Source: Diplosphaera chodatii
Lineage: Eukaryota > Chlorophyta > Trebouxiophyceae > Prasiolales > Stichococcaceae
Direction of reading: 5' to 3'
DNA: 64,000 nt
Assembly: GCA_032358165.1 (NCBI GenBank)
Contig: JAALGY010000034.1
Coordinates: 682,001-746,000, forward strand
Part shown: in pieces, positions 1 to 11,150 of the stretch
How positions within the stretch are numbered: position 1 is the first letter of the stretch
Layout of the letters: each line of letters opens with the position of its first letter
Made by a program: the position numbers and the translations under genes
Notes under the pieces: model-generated
Told to the model about the DNA's origin: nothing
Databases searched by the model: none
What the model saw: the letters and a program-made list of their open reading frames with translations, nothing else

Positions 1-343
1 TGTTGTGCCTGTGCACTGCAGAGATCGTGTCGATCGTGACGGAGGAGGCGTTTGACGAGCTGGACGCTCCGCCAGAGCGCATCACAGGCGCAGAGGTGAT
101 CAGGAGTTGCTCTGGCGTCATGATGTTGATGACGCCAGAGCAACCCGCAGTGTTGTGGGCATAGCAGCGAGTACTGGCCGACGTGCAGGTCGAGCTCAAT
201 CCACCAGATGACGACGGCATATGATATGCACATGCATGCAGGTGCCGATGCCCTATGCAGCCAACCTTGAGGCGCTCGCGCTGCCAACCATTGATGATGT
301 AGTGCGGGTAAGTCGGCGGGCTATGGGGAAGAAGGAGAATTGA
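1..343 (+). CDS. PDHB: Mitochondrial pyruvate dehydrogenase E1 component subunit beta, C-terminal end (5' truncated by window)
   Basis: E1-beta pairs with E1-alpha to decarboxylate pyruvate in the mitochondrial pyruvate dehydrogenase complex. Two coding pieces are visible. The first (about 22-95) reads EIVSIVTEEAFDELDAPPER and then ITGAE. A 146-bp intron follows (GT at 96, AG at 240-241). The second exon from 242 reads VPMPYAANLEALALP and TIDDVV and ends VSRRAMGKKEN before TGA at 341-343. The VPMPYAANLE block and the preceding EEAFD..DAP.ER..GA motif are typical of the mitochondrial form; the plastid paralogue usually has a PTPYAGTLE-like sequence. A GTAAGT at 308 could act as a donor, but reading through it gives a natural basic C-terminus, so I end the gene at 343. 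Exons upstream lie outside the window. Confidence 0.88.
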
Positions 344-696
344 CTGGCTCCACACCAAACGCCCTTATATCAGAGAGTGGATGATTGGATTGTCTCGATG
401 CTCAGCGTGTGCCAGTGGTCGTACTTGAGGACCTGCTTGTTGAGCAGTGCCTGCAATGCTCAAAACAAAGCAAGCTGCAGACAGGTCATGGGTACCGCAT
501 CCTGACATCCACAATTCGCCATTCCACAGCGTCACTTCTTCCTGCTAAATCATCAGATTGCTAATGCCTCTCTACAGCTATTGGAGCAACAAACCACTTG
601 TCGACCACACACGGCCAATGAATATGTCAGCAAGCTCAGCTTCACTTCGGCTGCAAAAAGCCTGCATCCAGATATGCGCCGGTCTGCACGTTGGCA
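344..696. other. Intergenic, convergent 3' ends
   Basis: This is the space between the stop of the plus-strand PDHB gene and the stop of the minus-strand DDT gene. It should hold both 3' untranslated regions. I see no coding pattern or repeat in it. Confidence 0.6.
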
Positions 697-3600
697 TCAG
701 AACTGCTGTTTCATATCGGCTCGGCCGTCACCGTGCACAAAATATTCTGCGCCCTGCACTGGGCCATTCGGTGTTGCTGCTGCTGTATCCTGCGTTGGCT
801 GTGCATAGCCAGCACTGTCGCCACTGTGCCATGCGCCGTGGTCATGTCCCTGCAGTGAACCAAGTGCCGTTGTCCATGCCCGATCCCAGCATCGCTGATA
901 TGCCAGTCAGCACATCAATTTCACGGATCATACAAGCCAGAAGGAGTGTCAATGTTGTTGATGACACACATACCTGCTGCTGCTGCTGGATCGCCTGCTG
1001 CTGATGGAGCAGCGGCTGCTGCTGCTGCTCTGTATGCTGCTGCGGGGCATGCTGCTGCAGAGGCCCCTGCTGATATGGCAGGTGCTGCTGCTGGGCATGC
1101 TGCTGCCGGGCCTGCTCCGCATGCTGACGCAGCAGCTGGTGCAGGGCGTCTGACCGCTGAGGCTGCGGCAGCTGCTGCAGACGCATGCGCTCCTGTGGGG
1201 GCAGCCGCGCCACCAGCTGTCGCAGCAGCATCTGCTGCGCAGCATGCACCTGCATCATCTCGTATCAGCACCATCAGATCAAAGCTGCTTGCATCACTGT
1301 AAATGCCAAGACATAGGAGACGAGAGATGCAGGGCAGATCTGGCCAATGCTGGCCGTGCAGATGCAGCACAGAGTTCCCCGTTCCATGGTCGCAATGTGG
1401 ATACACGAGCATCATCAGCATCATCCACTTGCACCCACCTGCGAATCTGGATGGGGCCCCAGCTGCTGGCGGCCCATACGCTGCCGCAGTGTCTGCAGCG
1501 CAGCAGCCTGCTGCGCCGGCGGCATGCGCGCCAGCGCAGCCCGGTGCTCTGGCGGCAGTTGCCCCATCAGAGACTCTGCTGCCTGCTGCTGCATTGGTGG
1601 CGGCAGCGCTGTGGTGCTCTGCGCTGCCATATGCTCCTGCTGCTGCTGCTGCTGGGGTTGCTGCATGCCATGCTGGTGCCCTGGCGCTCCTGGCCTACTG
1701 GCTGACTGTCTCGTGCCGTTGGGGAGCTGCTGCGGGGCGGATGTTCCCGAGTGCTGCCATGCAGCCGTCTGCGGGTGTGCGTCAGCATATTGCTGCGGTG
1801 TCAGGTCGCCATGCAACAAGCCGTTGGACTGCGCGGCTGCAGCTGAGCTGTCGCCTCGCAGGTGCTGTGCAGCGCGGCCGTCTCCGTCCTGCTGCTGCAG
1901 TCGCTCCGCCGCAACACCATCTGTGCGCTGACGCTTGGATTGCCTGCGGCCTGGCGACTGGGGGTCTGCAGACTCCCGTGGCGCCGGCAGCGCAGCAGGC
2001 ACGCTGCGCGGCCGCGACCGTGCAGTGGCCCAGCCTGCAACTGCTTCCAGCTGCCTGAGGTCCCGGCGCGGGTGCCGCCGCCGGCCCCGCCGCCTGCCCC
2101 GCGGCACGCTGACCCCCAGGGGCGACCAGCCTGTGCCAGGGTCACGAGGCTGATTGGCACGAGATCTGAGCGCTGTGGCTGACACCAGGCCAAAGTTGCC
2201 CCACCAAGGCTCTGCACAGCGCTTTCAATATGTGCCAGCATTTGTAGCCATGTGTCTCGTAGACTAGATCACAGCCCGTGCACCTGCTGTGTGGTTGGCG
2301 CTATGGCGAGGCAGCGGCAGCTGCACTGCGCCTGCACGGCCGCTGCGTGTTGACCTGCGCTCATGTGCAGCATGCCATCGGGGCCCATCACTGGCTTGGC
2401 GTCAGGGGTCTACAGTCAGGATAATCATGCACACGAAATGCCAATCACGCCCACCAAACACACCAAGCCCCACTGCTGGCTTGCGGATGTGCTGCGCACC
2501 TGCTCGGCTGGAAGTCAGGCGGCAGTTCCGGCAGCGGGGCTGACGCCTTCACCGGCGCCTGCACAGCGCCATGCAGCATGCCCGTCTTCGCCCTGCCGTC
2601 CGCCAGCGGGCTGCTGGTGTGCTCGTCCCTGGCTGCCGCGTGCCTGCGCAGCTCCTCAGCCTGCGCGTCCGCCAGCCGCTGCGAGTGCTGCCCCGCGTTC
2701 GACCGCCGCGGCCTGCCAGAGCCGTTGACGCCATTCGCATGCTGGTCATGCTGCTGTGCATCGTCAGGCTGCCTGCCGTCCGCGTGCTGAGCGCCGTTCG
2801 GCTGCCGCACGTCTCCCTCGCTGTCGGAGCTGGGGCCGGCAGAGTGTGAGGACCCATTCACAGACGTCCATGTGGTACCCTGCAACAACCACCGAACGGG
2901 GTTAAGTCATCATCACAACCAAAGGTACAATAGTGACTCACAATGCCCCGACACGCATCCACGCAGAGTCTCGCCCACTGCTAACATCATGAACAGTCTG
3001 TAGGCACCTGGCGCTGCTGCATGCGCTCTGCACGCGATGGGCCGTCCTGCAGCACAAGCAACACCAGCTACTCAGCATGAAGCGTCAGCATCGTCATATG
3101 GTTCTGGCGGTCAATTGATCCAGTCCACCAGCTACAGTTGCTGCACGGACCTTGAGGCCAGCCGCCTTCATCTGGTACTCCAGGGCCGCCTGCTCCCGCT
3201 GCTGGTTGTACTGCAGCAACCGCAGCGCCCGGCTCTCCTTCTCCTGTGGACAGAGGTACAAAGGAGTCGGAACATAGTGCGCAAAGTCCTCTGAGGCTAG
3301 TCCTAGTTCAGCGATGATGCAGCTGCTCGCTCCTTCCTGGCAGACACGGTGAGACCTCAGAGAGAGCCCATGGACATTCCAAACTCAGGTGGAGAGGGCA
3401 TCGCTCCTTGCAGACGCACCGCCTTGCAAGGTGCATTGCTGAGCAAACAACCCCCGTGACTGGACACATGCTGTATGGCAGTGGCACCAGCCAGCTGCAG
3501 GGAGAAGAAGCCGCTAGCTTGCCTGGACCCGGCGCTTCTCTGCCGCCCGCGCCGCCTGCTCCGCCCGCCGGGTTGCAGCCGCCTCAGCCGCCCTCTCCTC

Positions 3601-5505
3601 CTCCCTCCGCTGCTTCTCCAGGTCCTGCATATACCGTGCTGCCTTGCATCAGGCTATAGCAAACAGATTGCCGGTCTACCATTCTCAAGACATGGGCCGA
3701 TAGACACAGTAGGTGTCTCTCAATGTTCAAAGCAACACAGCTTGAGCGCAGGGTCAGACATACTGACAGAGCAGCAGCGTTCAGTGGCCCCAAAGCAGGC
3801 TCCCTGCACGGCAGCGCCTCACCAATCAGCAACTATAGTGAGCTACTCGTAATCGCACGAAAGAGCGCACCTGCAGGCGGGAGGAGCGCTTGCGGGGCGC
3901 GGCCTCGATGGCGGCCAGCCGTTCGGACGCGCGCTTGCGGGCGGCCACCGTCTCCAGCAGCTCCGGCAGCACGCCGTCGCATATCGCGTCCCGCAGCGCG
4001 CGCTCCGCCTTGTTGCGCGAGCCGCTCAGGCGCTCTGTCAGCTCCGTGATCTCCTGCAGGCAGCAGAATGGCAAGCCCTAATTAGCCTGGCTGCTGCACA
4101 CCTTGGCGAGCACCTTGCCCGCAAGTGCGTGGGACGAGAGAAGGCACGGCACAGTCTGCATGCGTTTCCGGGTGTATTTAGATGGTAAATCGCACCGCAC
4201 CTCGATGCTGGAGCAGGCGACCTCCCACTTGGGGGTGTCGGCGCGGCCGCTGGGCTTCCGGTCCCTGCGCGCGCGTGGGGGCGGCTCCTCGCGGTACAGC
4301 CGGCAGTCCTCCCACCCGACGGCCAGGAAGAAGTAGCGCGCCCCCCGCGCATCGCGCCCCAGCGCCTCCGCCCGCAGCTCACCCGCATCCGGCTCGCCGC
4401 CCAGCTCCTGTGTGCAGATGCATGCACATGCTCGAGCCCGGCATGCATGCAGGGTGCATGCAGAAGATGAGTTCTGCGCCCAGCAACACGCCTCCGCACT
4501 ACCGCATGCAGCTCGCATGCATCTCCTCGCTGCTGAAGCCAGTCACAATAGGTGTGTGGTGCGTCCGCACTTTGCCAAATTGGTACACAAGGATGCGCAT
4601 GGCGGCGTCACATGCAAGGTGCAAAGGTGCAACACACTGGGTGCAGCTTCCTTCTGCATGGCTTGCCCAAGACTGGAAACTTACCGCGCGTCTGGTGTGC
4701 TCCCTGAACTCCATGTCGTTCTCCAGGCGCCACTCGCACAGGTTATACAGCAGCTTGACCTGCGCCAAGCCACCGCGCAGGAGTCAGCTGCCGAGGCTCA
4801 ATGGCAGCTGCGCGACTTCAATGCTAGCAATCAGCAGCCAGTGGCAGCGGCTTGCGGCAGTCGACAGCACGCTCAGCCGTGCTCACGCACCCGCTTGAGG
4901 GGCGATAAGCCGAAGAAGTCCAGGTTTGGCTGCATGCCGAGGCGCGACTTGGCGGCCTGCTGCAGCAGCGGCCACGCCGCTTCCGCGGCGTCCGGCGCAT
5001 ACGGCTTGCTGGTCACCAGCCGGTGCACCAGCTCGCCTAAGAACATGAGGTGCTCCGTGGGCTGCTCCAGGGCGTCCTCCAGCTTCTCAGCGGGGAATGG
5101 CCGCGCCATGCCCAGCACCTCGCCGAAGCAGCGCGTGAAGTGCACGACTGCTGCGGTCCGCCAGTCTGAGAGCACCGCGGCGTGGGCTTCCTCTGGGCTG
5201 AGCTCCTCATCCGACGACGACGGCTCGTTATCGCGGCTGGATGCAGCCTGCGCCGCACGGCTTGCAGGAACTGACACAACTGACGAGTGACAACCCCATA
5301 TGTGATGGTTTCTAGTTGACCGAAAGACCTTTGCATCAACTCAAATTCGCACTGGACGCTGCATCGCGGGTTGCAGTACGCAGCATCGCTGCATGTACCA
5401 ACTGGTGCACCATTCAAATGGCACTGCAACTACCTGGTCATCGGACTCCTGCTGTCGCTGCTCGTCGGCTGCCGCCTCAGCGGCAGACTCCGATTGCTCA
5501 CTCAT
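697..5505 (-). CDS. DDT/WHIM-domain chromatin remodelling factor (CECR2/RSF1/DDR4-like) with Gln-rich C-terminus
   Basis: Likely an accessory subunit of an ISWI-type nucleosome remodeller in the nucleus. The start ATG is at 5505 (MSEQSESAAEAAADE). Exon 1 (5505-5434) splices in phase 0 to 5247. Exon 2 (5247 to about 4891) carries an acidic run SSSDEELSPEEAH and the DDT domain (WRTAAVVHFTRCFGEVLGMA, then LEDALEQPTEHLMFLGEL). About 4690-4760 encodes VKLLYNLCEWRLENDMEFRE (WHIM1-like). About 4190-4410 encodes ELRAEALGRDARGARYFFLA and CRLYREEPP (WHIM2-like). About 3870-4060 and 3525-3635 encode charged coiled coil, for example EKQRREEERAAEAATRRAEQ; 3140-3245 adds ALRLLQYNQQREQAALEYQ. The rest is low-complexity: Ser/Asp/Gln-rich (2540-2870) and Gln/Ala-rich (972-2100). 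The last exon (849-697) ends RADMKQQF. At least eleven exons. Domain identity is strong; the exact orthologue is inferred. Confidence 0.8.
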
Positions 5506-5759
5506 GACCCTTGTGCATTTCCGATACGCTGCCCTGCGGCTTGTCGCACTGAGCAGTGCTTGTCGCACTCGTGGCCCTGTGTACTGAGGAAGCAGTGCGT
5601 GCCCTTCCTGCTTCCTATGCAAGAGGACCTGCTCCGACCATTGAGCTGAAGCCCTCGACGCGTGGGCACCGTTCGCTGTATATCCCCACTTGCCAGCACC
5701 AGTACTGGCAGGGCGACAGCAGCGCCTGCATTGCCAGAGCAACAGCGGCCGTGGCCATC
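5506..5759. promoter_or_regulatory. Divergent promoter between the DDT gene and plastid E3
   Basis: These 254 bp separate the start codons of two genes read outward, so both promoters and both 5' untranslated regions must fit here. The E3 frame stays open leftwards to 5556, but without a better-placed ATG. No TATA box is obvious. Confidence 0.5.
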
Positions 5760-7511
5760 ATGCTGGGCTGCGGTATGCACTGCTCCATGCTCACAGCAGG
5801 CGTGCATGCAGCTCAGACTAATGCGGGCCATCTGCCCGCGTTCCAGGGCCTGCGGCAATGCCATTCCAGCAGCACAGCCAGCAGCAGCGGCAGCTCATGG
5901 CAGCTGCTTGCTCTGCACAGCAGCCCACGCAGGTGTCAGGCAGCCAGGGCGCAGCGGCGGGGCCCGCTTGCTGTGCGAGCTGCGGCCAGCAAGGAGTTTG
6001 ACTACGACCTGGTCATCATCGGCTGCGGCGTCGGCGGCCACGGCGCCGCTCTGCACGCTGTCGAGTCGGGCCTGAAGGTGGCGGTTATCGAGGGCCACGA
6101 CATCGGCGGCACCTGCGTCAACCGCGGCTGCGTGCCCTCCAAGGCGCTGCTGGCGGCGTCTGGCCGCGTGCGGGAGTTTCGCAATGACCAGCACCTCAAA
6201 TCCATGGGCATCCAGGTGGGCTCCGTGAGCTTTGACCGGCAGGGGATCTCAGACCACGCCAACAACCTGGCGTCCACCATCCAGCTGAACCTAAAGCGCT
6301 CGTTGGAGGCCATTGGTGTGGACATCCTGATCGGCAACGGGAAGCTGACCGGCCCGCATGCGGTGAAGTACGACCTGCCGGGCCGTGTGGATGTGGGCGG
6401 CACGGTGACTGCACGGGACATCATCATCGCCAGCGGCAGCGTGCCTTTTGTGCCGCCAGGCATCCCCATCGATGGCAAGACGGTGTTCACATCTGACCAT
6501 GCGCTGAAGCTGGACTGGATCCCCGACTGGATCGCCATCATCGGCAGCGGCTACATTGGCCTCGAGTTCTCGGACGTGTACACAGCCCTTGGCTCAGATG
6601 TCACCTTCATCGAGGCGCTGCCCACCCTGATGCCGGGCTTCGACAAGGAGGTGGCCAAGCTGGCGCAGCGGGTGCTCATCAACCCGCGCAACATCGACTA
6701 CCACACCGGCGTCCTCGCCACCAAGGTCACGCCAGGAGTGCCAGGCGTGGAGCCCGTTAAGGTGGAGCTGACGGACTTCAAGACCAAGCAGCATGTGGAC
6801 ACGCTGGAGGTGGACGCGGTGCTGGTGGCCACCGGGCGCGCCCCCTTCACCCAGGGCCTCAACCTGAAGGCGGTCAACGCAGAGACAGACCGCCGCGGCT
6901 TCATCCCCGTGGACGACCACATGCGGGTGCTGGACAAGGCCGGCAAGGCCATCCCGAACGTGTTCTGCATTGGCGACGCCAACGGCAAGCTCATGCTGGC
7001 CCACGCAGCCAGCGCACAGGGTATCTCAGCGGTTGAGCAGATGTGCGGGCGGGAGCATGTGCTAAACCACCTCAGCGTGCCAGCCGCCTGCTTCACGCAC
7101 CCAGAGGTCAGCTTTGTGGGCATGACGGAGGAGCAGGCGCGGGAGAAGGCGCAGGAGGGCGGCTGGGCCGACAAGATCGCCGTCTCCAAGACGTCCTTCA
7201 AGGCCAACAGCAAGGCCCTGGCCGAGAAGGAGGGCGAGGGCATGGCCAAGCTCATCTACAGGAAGGACACAGGCGAGATCCTGGGCGTGCGCATCTTTGG
7301 GCTGCACGCGGCGGACCTGATCCACGAGGCGTCCAATGCTGTCGCCACCGGCCAGACCGTCGCCGACATCAAGTTCAACGTGCACGCACACCCCACGCTG
7401 TCCGAGGTGCTGGACGAGGTGTTCAAGGGCGCGCACATGGAGGGCAAGCCAAAGGTGTCACCGTCGGCGGCTGTGCCCTCAGAGGGCAAGAAGGTGCCGG
7501 TCCCCGCATGA
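5760..7511 (+). CDS. LPD: Dihydrolipoamide dehydrogenase (E3), plastid type, intronless
   Basis: Flavoprotein that reoxidises dihydrolipoamide to lipoamide with NAD+, the E3 of the plastid pyruvate dehydrogenase complex. The product is 583 residues. The first ~75 residues are rich in Ser/Ala/Gln/Arg with few acids, as in a chloroplast transit peptide. From residue ~80: FAD-binding [18 protein letters not shown]; redox disulfide CVNRGC (Cys119/Cys124); NAD-binding [20 protein letters not shown]; second FAD contact [20 protein letters not shown]-terminal catalytic His544 and Glu549 in [13 protein letters not shown] chose the ATG at 5760 because upstream sequence in this frame looks non-coding. 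Unlike almost all its neighbours the gene has no introns. In-frame coding-like sequence continues past the TGA (see findings), and a partial second copy of its 3' end lies at 10399. Confidence 0.93.
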   Translation: MLGCGMHCSMLTAGVHAAQTNAGHLPAFQGLRQCHSSSTASSSGSSWQLLALHSSPRRCQAARAQRRGPLAVRAAASKEFDYDLVIIGCGVGGHGAALHAVESGLKVAVIEGHDIGGTCVNRGCVPSKALLAASGRVREFRNDQHLKSMGIQVGSVSFDRQGISDHANNLASTIQLNLKRSLEAIGVDILIGNGKLTGPHAVKYDLPGRVDVGGTVTARDIIIASGSVPFVPPGIPIDGKTVFTSDHALKLDWIPDWIAIIGSGYIGLEFSDVYTALGSDVTFIEALPTLMPGFDKEVAKLAQRVLINPRNIDYHTGVLATKVTPGVPGVEPVKVELTDFKTKQHVDTLEVDAVLVATGRAPFTQGLNLKAVNAETDRRGFIPVDDHMRVLDKAGKAIPNVFCIGDANGKLMLAHAASAQGISAVEQMCGREHVLNHLSVPAACFTHPEVSFVGMTEEQAREKAQEGGWADKIAVSKTSFKANSKALAEKEGEGMAKLIYRKDTGEILGVRIFGLHAADLIHEASNAVATGQTVADIKFNVHAHPTLSEVLDEVFKGAHMEGKPKVSPSAAVPSEGKKVPVPA

Positions 7512-8394
7512 ACCGAGATTGCGGAGCGTCTTGCAGTGCTGCTGCAGGAGGTGCGCGCACACCGCAAGCTGCTGGAGTCGGCAGCAGAAGGGTGACCATC
7601 GAGTACAGAGCATTCTGACAACCCCTGGGATTGGGTGAGCGTTGTACTAGCAGATGCGGAGGGGCGTCACAGAACATCACGTTGTCACATCCTTGCAGTG
7701 GAGTGTCGTCTGCCCTCGGAGAGTGACGTGAGTGTGTGAGCAAAAACACTGACCGGTGCCACTGAGTAGGCTCGGTTGCGTGTACAGTACCGTACGACCT
7801 TAAGGCTTCTGACAGTCACGATAGCAGTTGTCGGGTGCACTGCTGTGAGAACTTCATGACCGCATGCCTGCTGATGAGCGCGTGTGAATCTTCATGTATT
7901 GACAAGACTGTTTGGAACTGCTGAGGGTGCTACCACCGAGCGCTGCCAAACCGATGCAAGGCAACGATGAACGTATCAAGCAAGGCAGACGGCTGTATTG
8001 AGATATTACTGTGGTGATGAGGCACCTCAACATACCACACTCTTGCTCTGATTCCTGCGCCTTTGCACAACGCTGGCTGCATCACATAGGCTGCCTAACG
8101 TCTGCGTACTGTTGTTGGCGCCATGCTGCGCTGACAAGCAGGCCCGACGTACTGTCCCCGCTGCAACCGTTGATGCTGTGCGCTTGACAGTGCCTTGGCG
8201 AGCCTCCATGTTTGGAGGCAGCCCAGGTAGCCGGTCAGTGCCCAGGCGTGGTGGCTCCACGCATCATAGCACGTGCAGGCAAGGGCCGGTGGCACCCTCG
8301 CACCTGCACTGGTCACATGGGCACTCAAGACATGCGGATGGGGCTGTCGACAGAAAGTGACATCGCCACCCAGAACGAGCTCGTTGTGCAGTGC
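7512..8394. other. E3 3' flank, template of the downstream duplication
   Basis: No gene is recognised. The first ~90 bases keep the E3 reading frame after its stop, up to a second TGA at about 7603. The segment 7407 to about 7960 is clearly similar to 10399-11110, with weaker similarity possibly reaching ~8140. Confidence 0.55.
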
Positions 8395-9829
8395 TCAGGC
8401 TACAGGCAGTCGCACTACTGTAGTAGCCTGGCAACACAAGTCTGCTCTGATGTACGACATCGAAGAAGCGCACGGGAAGCGGCCGTTGCCGCAGGTGTGC
8501 TTGAAGTCCTTGTCAGTAAACGAGTGGAGGAACGAGCGCCCATCCTCTGTGCGCACAACTGCATGCAGCACGCTCAGGCTTGTCATCAGGCGGCCATGCA
8601 ATGGACCATGTTTGCCGGTGCTCCACCACAAAAGCTGAAGCGCCCTGCAAATGCTGAACAAGTGTTACTGCATATGTTGCCCATAAAGCAACAATCAACT
8701 GGTATATTGGGTTCAAGGATGAATTGCCACAGTTCTGGATTAAATGGGTGCGTGCTCTGCTGGGCACACCCCAGGGATGCCAGCAGCGCTGATGCGTAAC
8801 TGTCGTGTGTGCTGTCATACCCTGTCATGTGCCAGACCACTGCGCACCAGCTGCGCGCTCCCCGCCAAACACCTCGGGCGGGTACTCCAGGATGATGTCA
8901 AAGGGCTTGATGAAGTCCGACTTGTCCAAATTGACCAGTGTGATGCGGGTGTCGCCGCTGCCATCCCACTCGTATGGCATGCCCACCCTGCACGCCATCA
9001 CAGGCAAGCTGGTTGCAGTTATGACCAACCTTACTTGCAAGCCTCACCAGTCATGCTCTGGGACCGTCAGGTCGTGACAGTGTACCATGTGTCAACATCG
9101 AGGCTTAACAGCGGCAATCTATTGTCAGTGTACACCAGGTGGCCTGCACGTTTGCAGCCGTTGCACGCTCGTTGCAGCCTTCCAAGCGCTGTGCAGCCAG
9201 CCGAGGGGTCACGTGTATCGACTTGTGGTGGTGTCAGCCCACCTCGCCCGTTTGCTGAATCTTCAGCGCAGACTGGAAGTGGTAGAACACGTATCCTGTG
9301 GCACAGCCATGCACTACATGTTCCATGCGAACTTGTTGGTGCCACCCTGTTAGATCGATGCACATCTGCACAGCAGGGAAGACCTATGATGCATCCACAT
9401 GCTGGCGCCAACAGTGCGGCAGGCAGTGCATACAGATTCATATCGATACCTGTGTCTGTTGGGTTGCGAACGTCGTCCACCTCCCACATGCCACACCTGC
9501 ACCAGCAACAACCGCAGCAGATAGACAAGGTAACGACAAGTTGACCCCGCCAGAATGGTGCCTTGAAATGACCAGCATGCTGGTGGCTCTGTTGGTGTGC
9601 CAGCACACTCACGCTGAGCAGCACGAGAAATCCATCATGGCAGTGAGGCCGCGTGTGCGAAGGTGCTGAAAGAGTCCGCCATTCTTTCGTGGCTGACTGC
9701 CTGCTGATTCTGGGGCTGTTGGTTGGGCTGGGGCTCCATGCTTGCTGCGATGATCTGGTTGGCTGCTACGAGGATCTGATTTCTGATGATAGTTTGAGAT
9801 GTGTTGGCTGGCAAATCCACAAGTACCAC
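8395..9829 (-). CDS. Unrecognised multi-exon gene (fragmentary model)
   Basis: Several minus-strand stretches read like real protein and are flanked by splice-like signals, but I do not recognise the family. In transcript order: about 9829-9690 (NTSQTIIRNQILVAANQII then MEPQPNQQPQNQQA); 9515-9468 (CGMWEVDDVRNPTDT, donor GTATCG); 9296-9243 (GYVFYHFQSALKIQQTGE, joining the previous piece in phase); about 8995-8860 (VGMPYEWDGSGDTRITLVNL, then DKSDFIKPFDIILEYPPE); about 8570-8395 (VLHAVVRTEDGRSFLHSFTD, then KDFKHTCGNGRFPC, stop at 8395). The join between the third and fourth pieces is out of phase by one base with the obvious splice sites. Either a small exon is missing from my model or the gene is broken. 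The ends are provisional. Confidence 0.35.
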
Positions 9830-10398
9830 TTTACTAAAGTGGAAGTGCGAAAGGATGCTGGTGAAGATGGATGGAGGTGAAGGAAGTGAAGGAAGGAACG
9901 ATCAGGCAACACCGCAATCCGTGGAATAACCCACCAGTACCTCATCAGCCTTCGACAATCTACCCTGCAAACATCTAGTTGACCACAACATGCACTCCAA
10001 GCTTGCAAGCAGATGCTGACAAAACCAATCACTCGCATGTGTGTGTTATCACAAGGCGAGGCTGGGGGTTGCCAGAACTGCAGCACTGCGACATACAATG
10101 GCGGAGCCATGCACCGTCCAGCCTGGGTGCTGCCTGTCTCCAAGGTTGACAATCAGTGCTCTTCACTTCCGTAGCCAGCACCATTCTGATCCGTCTGAAC
10201 ATCTATTCCTAATGTGACTGGCCTTGACGGAGCGCAGCATATCGGCGCTGCCAAGCGGTCCTCATGCGGGACTACTGCCATGCCCCGCTTGGTGCCCACC
10301 ATCCGAGAACGCTGTGCACAAGCACGCTGAGTTCGTGACATCTACAAACACGTCCAAATGTCGAGTGTCGGCCCCAAACTTCTGGCATCCATTTGCAG
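9830..10398. other. Gene-poor stretch
   Basis: No coding pattern is convincing here. The right end (TTTGCAG at 10392-10398) looks like a splice acceptor abutting the duplicated E3 segment, so part of this may be decayed intron or upstream exon of that copy. Confidence 0.4.
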
Positions 10399-11150
10399 CT
10401 GCTGGATGAGGTGTTCAAGGGGGCGCATATGGCTGGAGGGCAAGTCAAAGGTGTCACCATTAGCAGCGGTGCCTTAACAGGTGGGAGATGCTGTTTCCAT
10501 TCCCACCCCTGACCCTGCGGTAGTCATACTTCTCACGAAGGTGAATCCTAGCACCACCAGCTTCGTATGGCACTCGTTTGATGGCTGGATCACGCATAAG
10601 CTCTCCGGCTGACAACCACTGCGCTTCAACATGTCTACAGGGTACAAAGTGTCGGTCCCCACATCAAACAAGATTGCGGAGCGTGCTGTAGGGCTGCTGC
10701 AAGAGCTGTGTGCGCACCGCAAGCTAGTGAACCTCACAGCTAAGGGTTGACCATCTTACAGAGCAGGCTGACACCCACTGGGATTGGATGAGCGGTGTAC
10801 TGCAGCAGATGCGGAGGGGTGTCACAAACATCAAGGCCTCCCGTACTTGTAGTGGGGTGTCATCTGCATTTGGAGAGTGACGCGAGGTGTGAGGGACACT
10901 GGGCGGTGCCAACAAACAGGGTCGGTTGTGTGCATCATGTACAGTATCGTACTAGCGCAAGGCTTCTGACATACAGTCACGACGGCAGTTGTGGGGTGCA
11001 ATGCTGTAAGAGCTGCATTGGAGTGTCGCTGCTGATATGTGGCCCATATGTTCGTACTCAGGAGAACGTTTTGCAACTGCTCGAGCGTGCTGCCACCGAG
11101 CGCTGCCCTGTATGTCAGACTGGTGCCAGGCGACAACAGACGTCCTGCTG
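10399..11150 (+). pseudogene. Partial, diverged second copy of the plastid E3 gene 3' end
   Basis: From 10399 the DNA matches the E3 gene from 7407 onward, through its stop region and about 450 bp of 3' flank. The first readable part gives [18 protein letters not shown], against [16 protein letters not shown] in the intact gene. The copy carries an extra 160 bp (10481-10640, GT...AG) absent from the source. After it comes YKVSVPTSNKIAERAVGLLQ, then ELCAHRKLVNLTAKG and a stop at 10748-10750. No FAD, NAD or disulfide domain is seen upstream, so it cannot encode a working E3. Homology is clear to about 11110 (shared CACCGAGCGCTGCC) and fades beyond about 11150. Confidence 0.75.
10481..10640 (+). 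other. Intron-like insertion inside the E3 partial copy
   Basis: A 160-bp block begins GTGGGAGATG and ends CATGTCTACAG, and interrupts the alignment to the intact, intronless E3 gene (at about 7477). Removing it restores near-continuous alignment and an open frame. Confidence 0.6.

Noticed and set aside
921..1424. Ala-rich open frames on both strands
   Set aside because: They are other-frame readings of the CAG/CTG repeats in the Gln-rich exons of the DDT gene; the Gln frame joins to the final exon ending MKQQF.
6002..7621. Long minus-strand open frames opposite the E3 gene
   Set aside because: GC-rich codon usage leaves antisense frames open. The sense frame has all E3 motifs.
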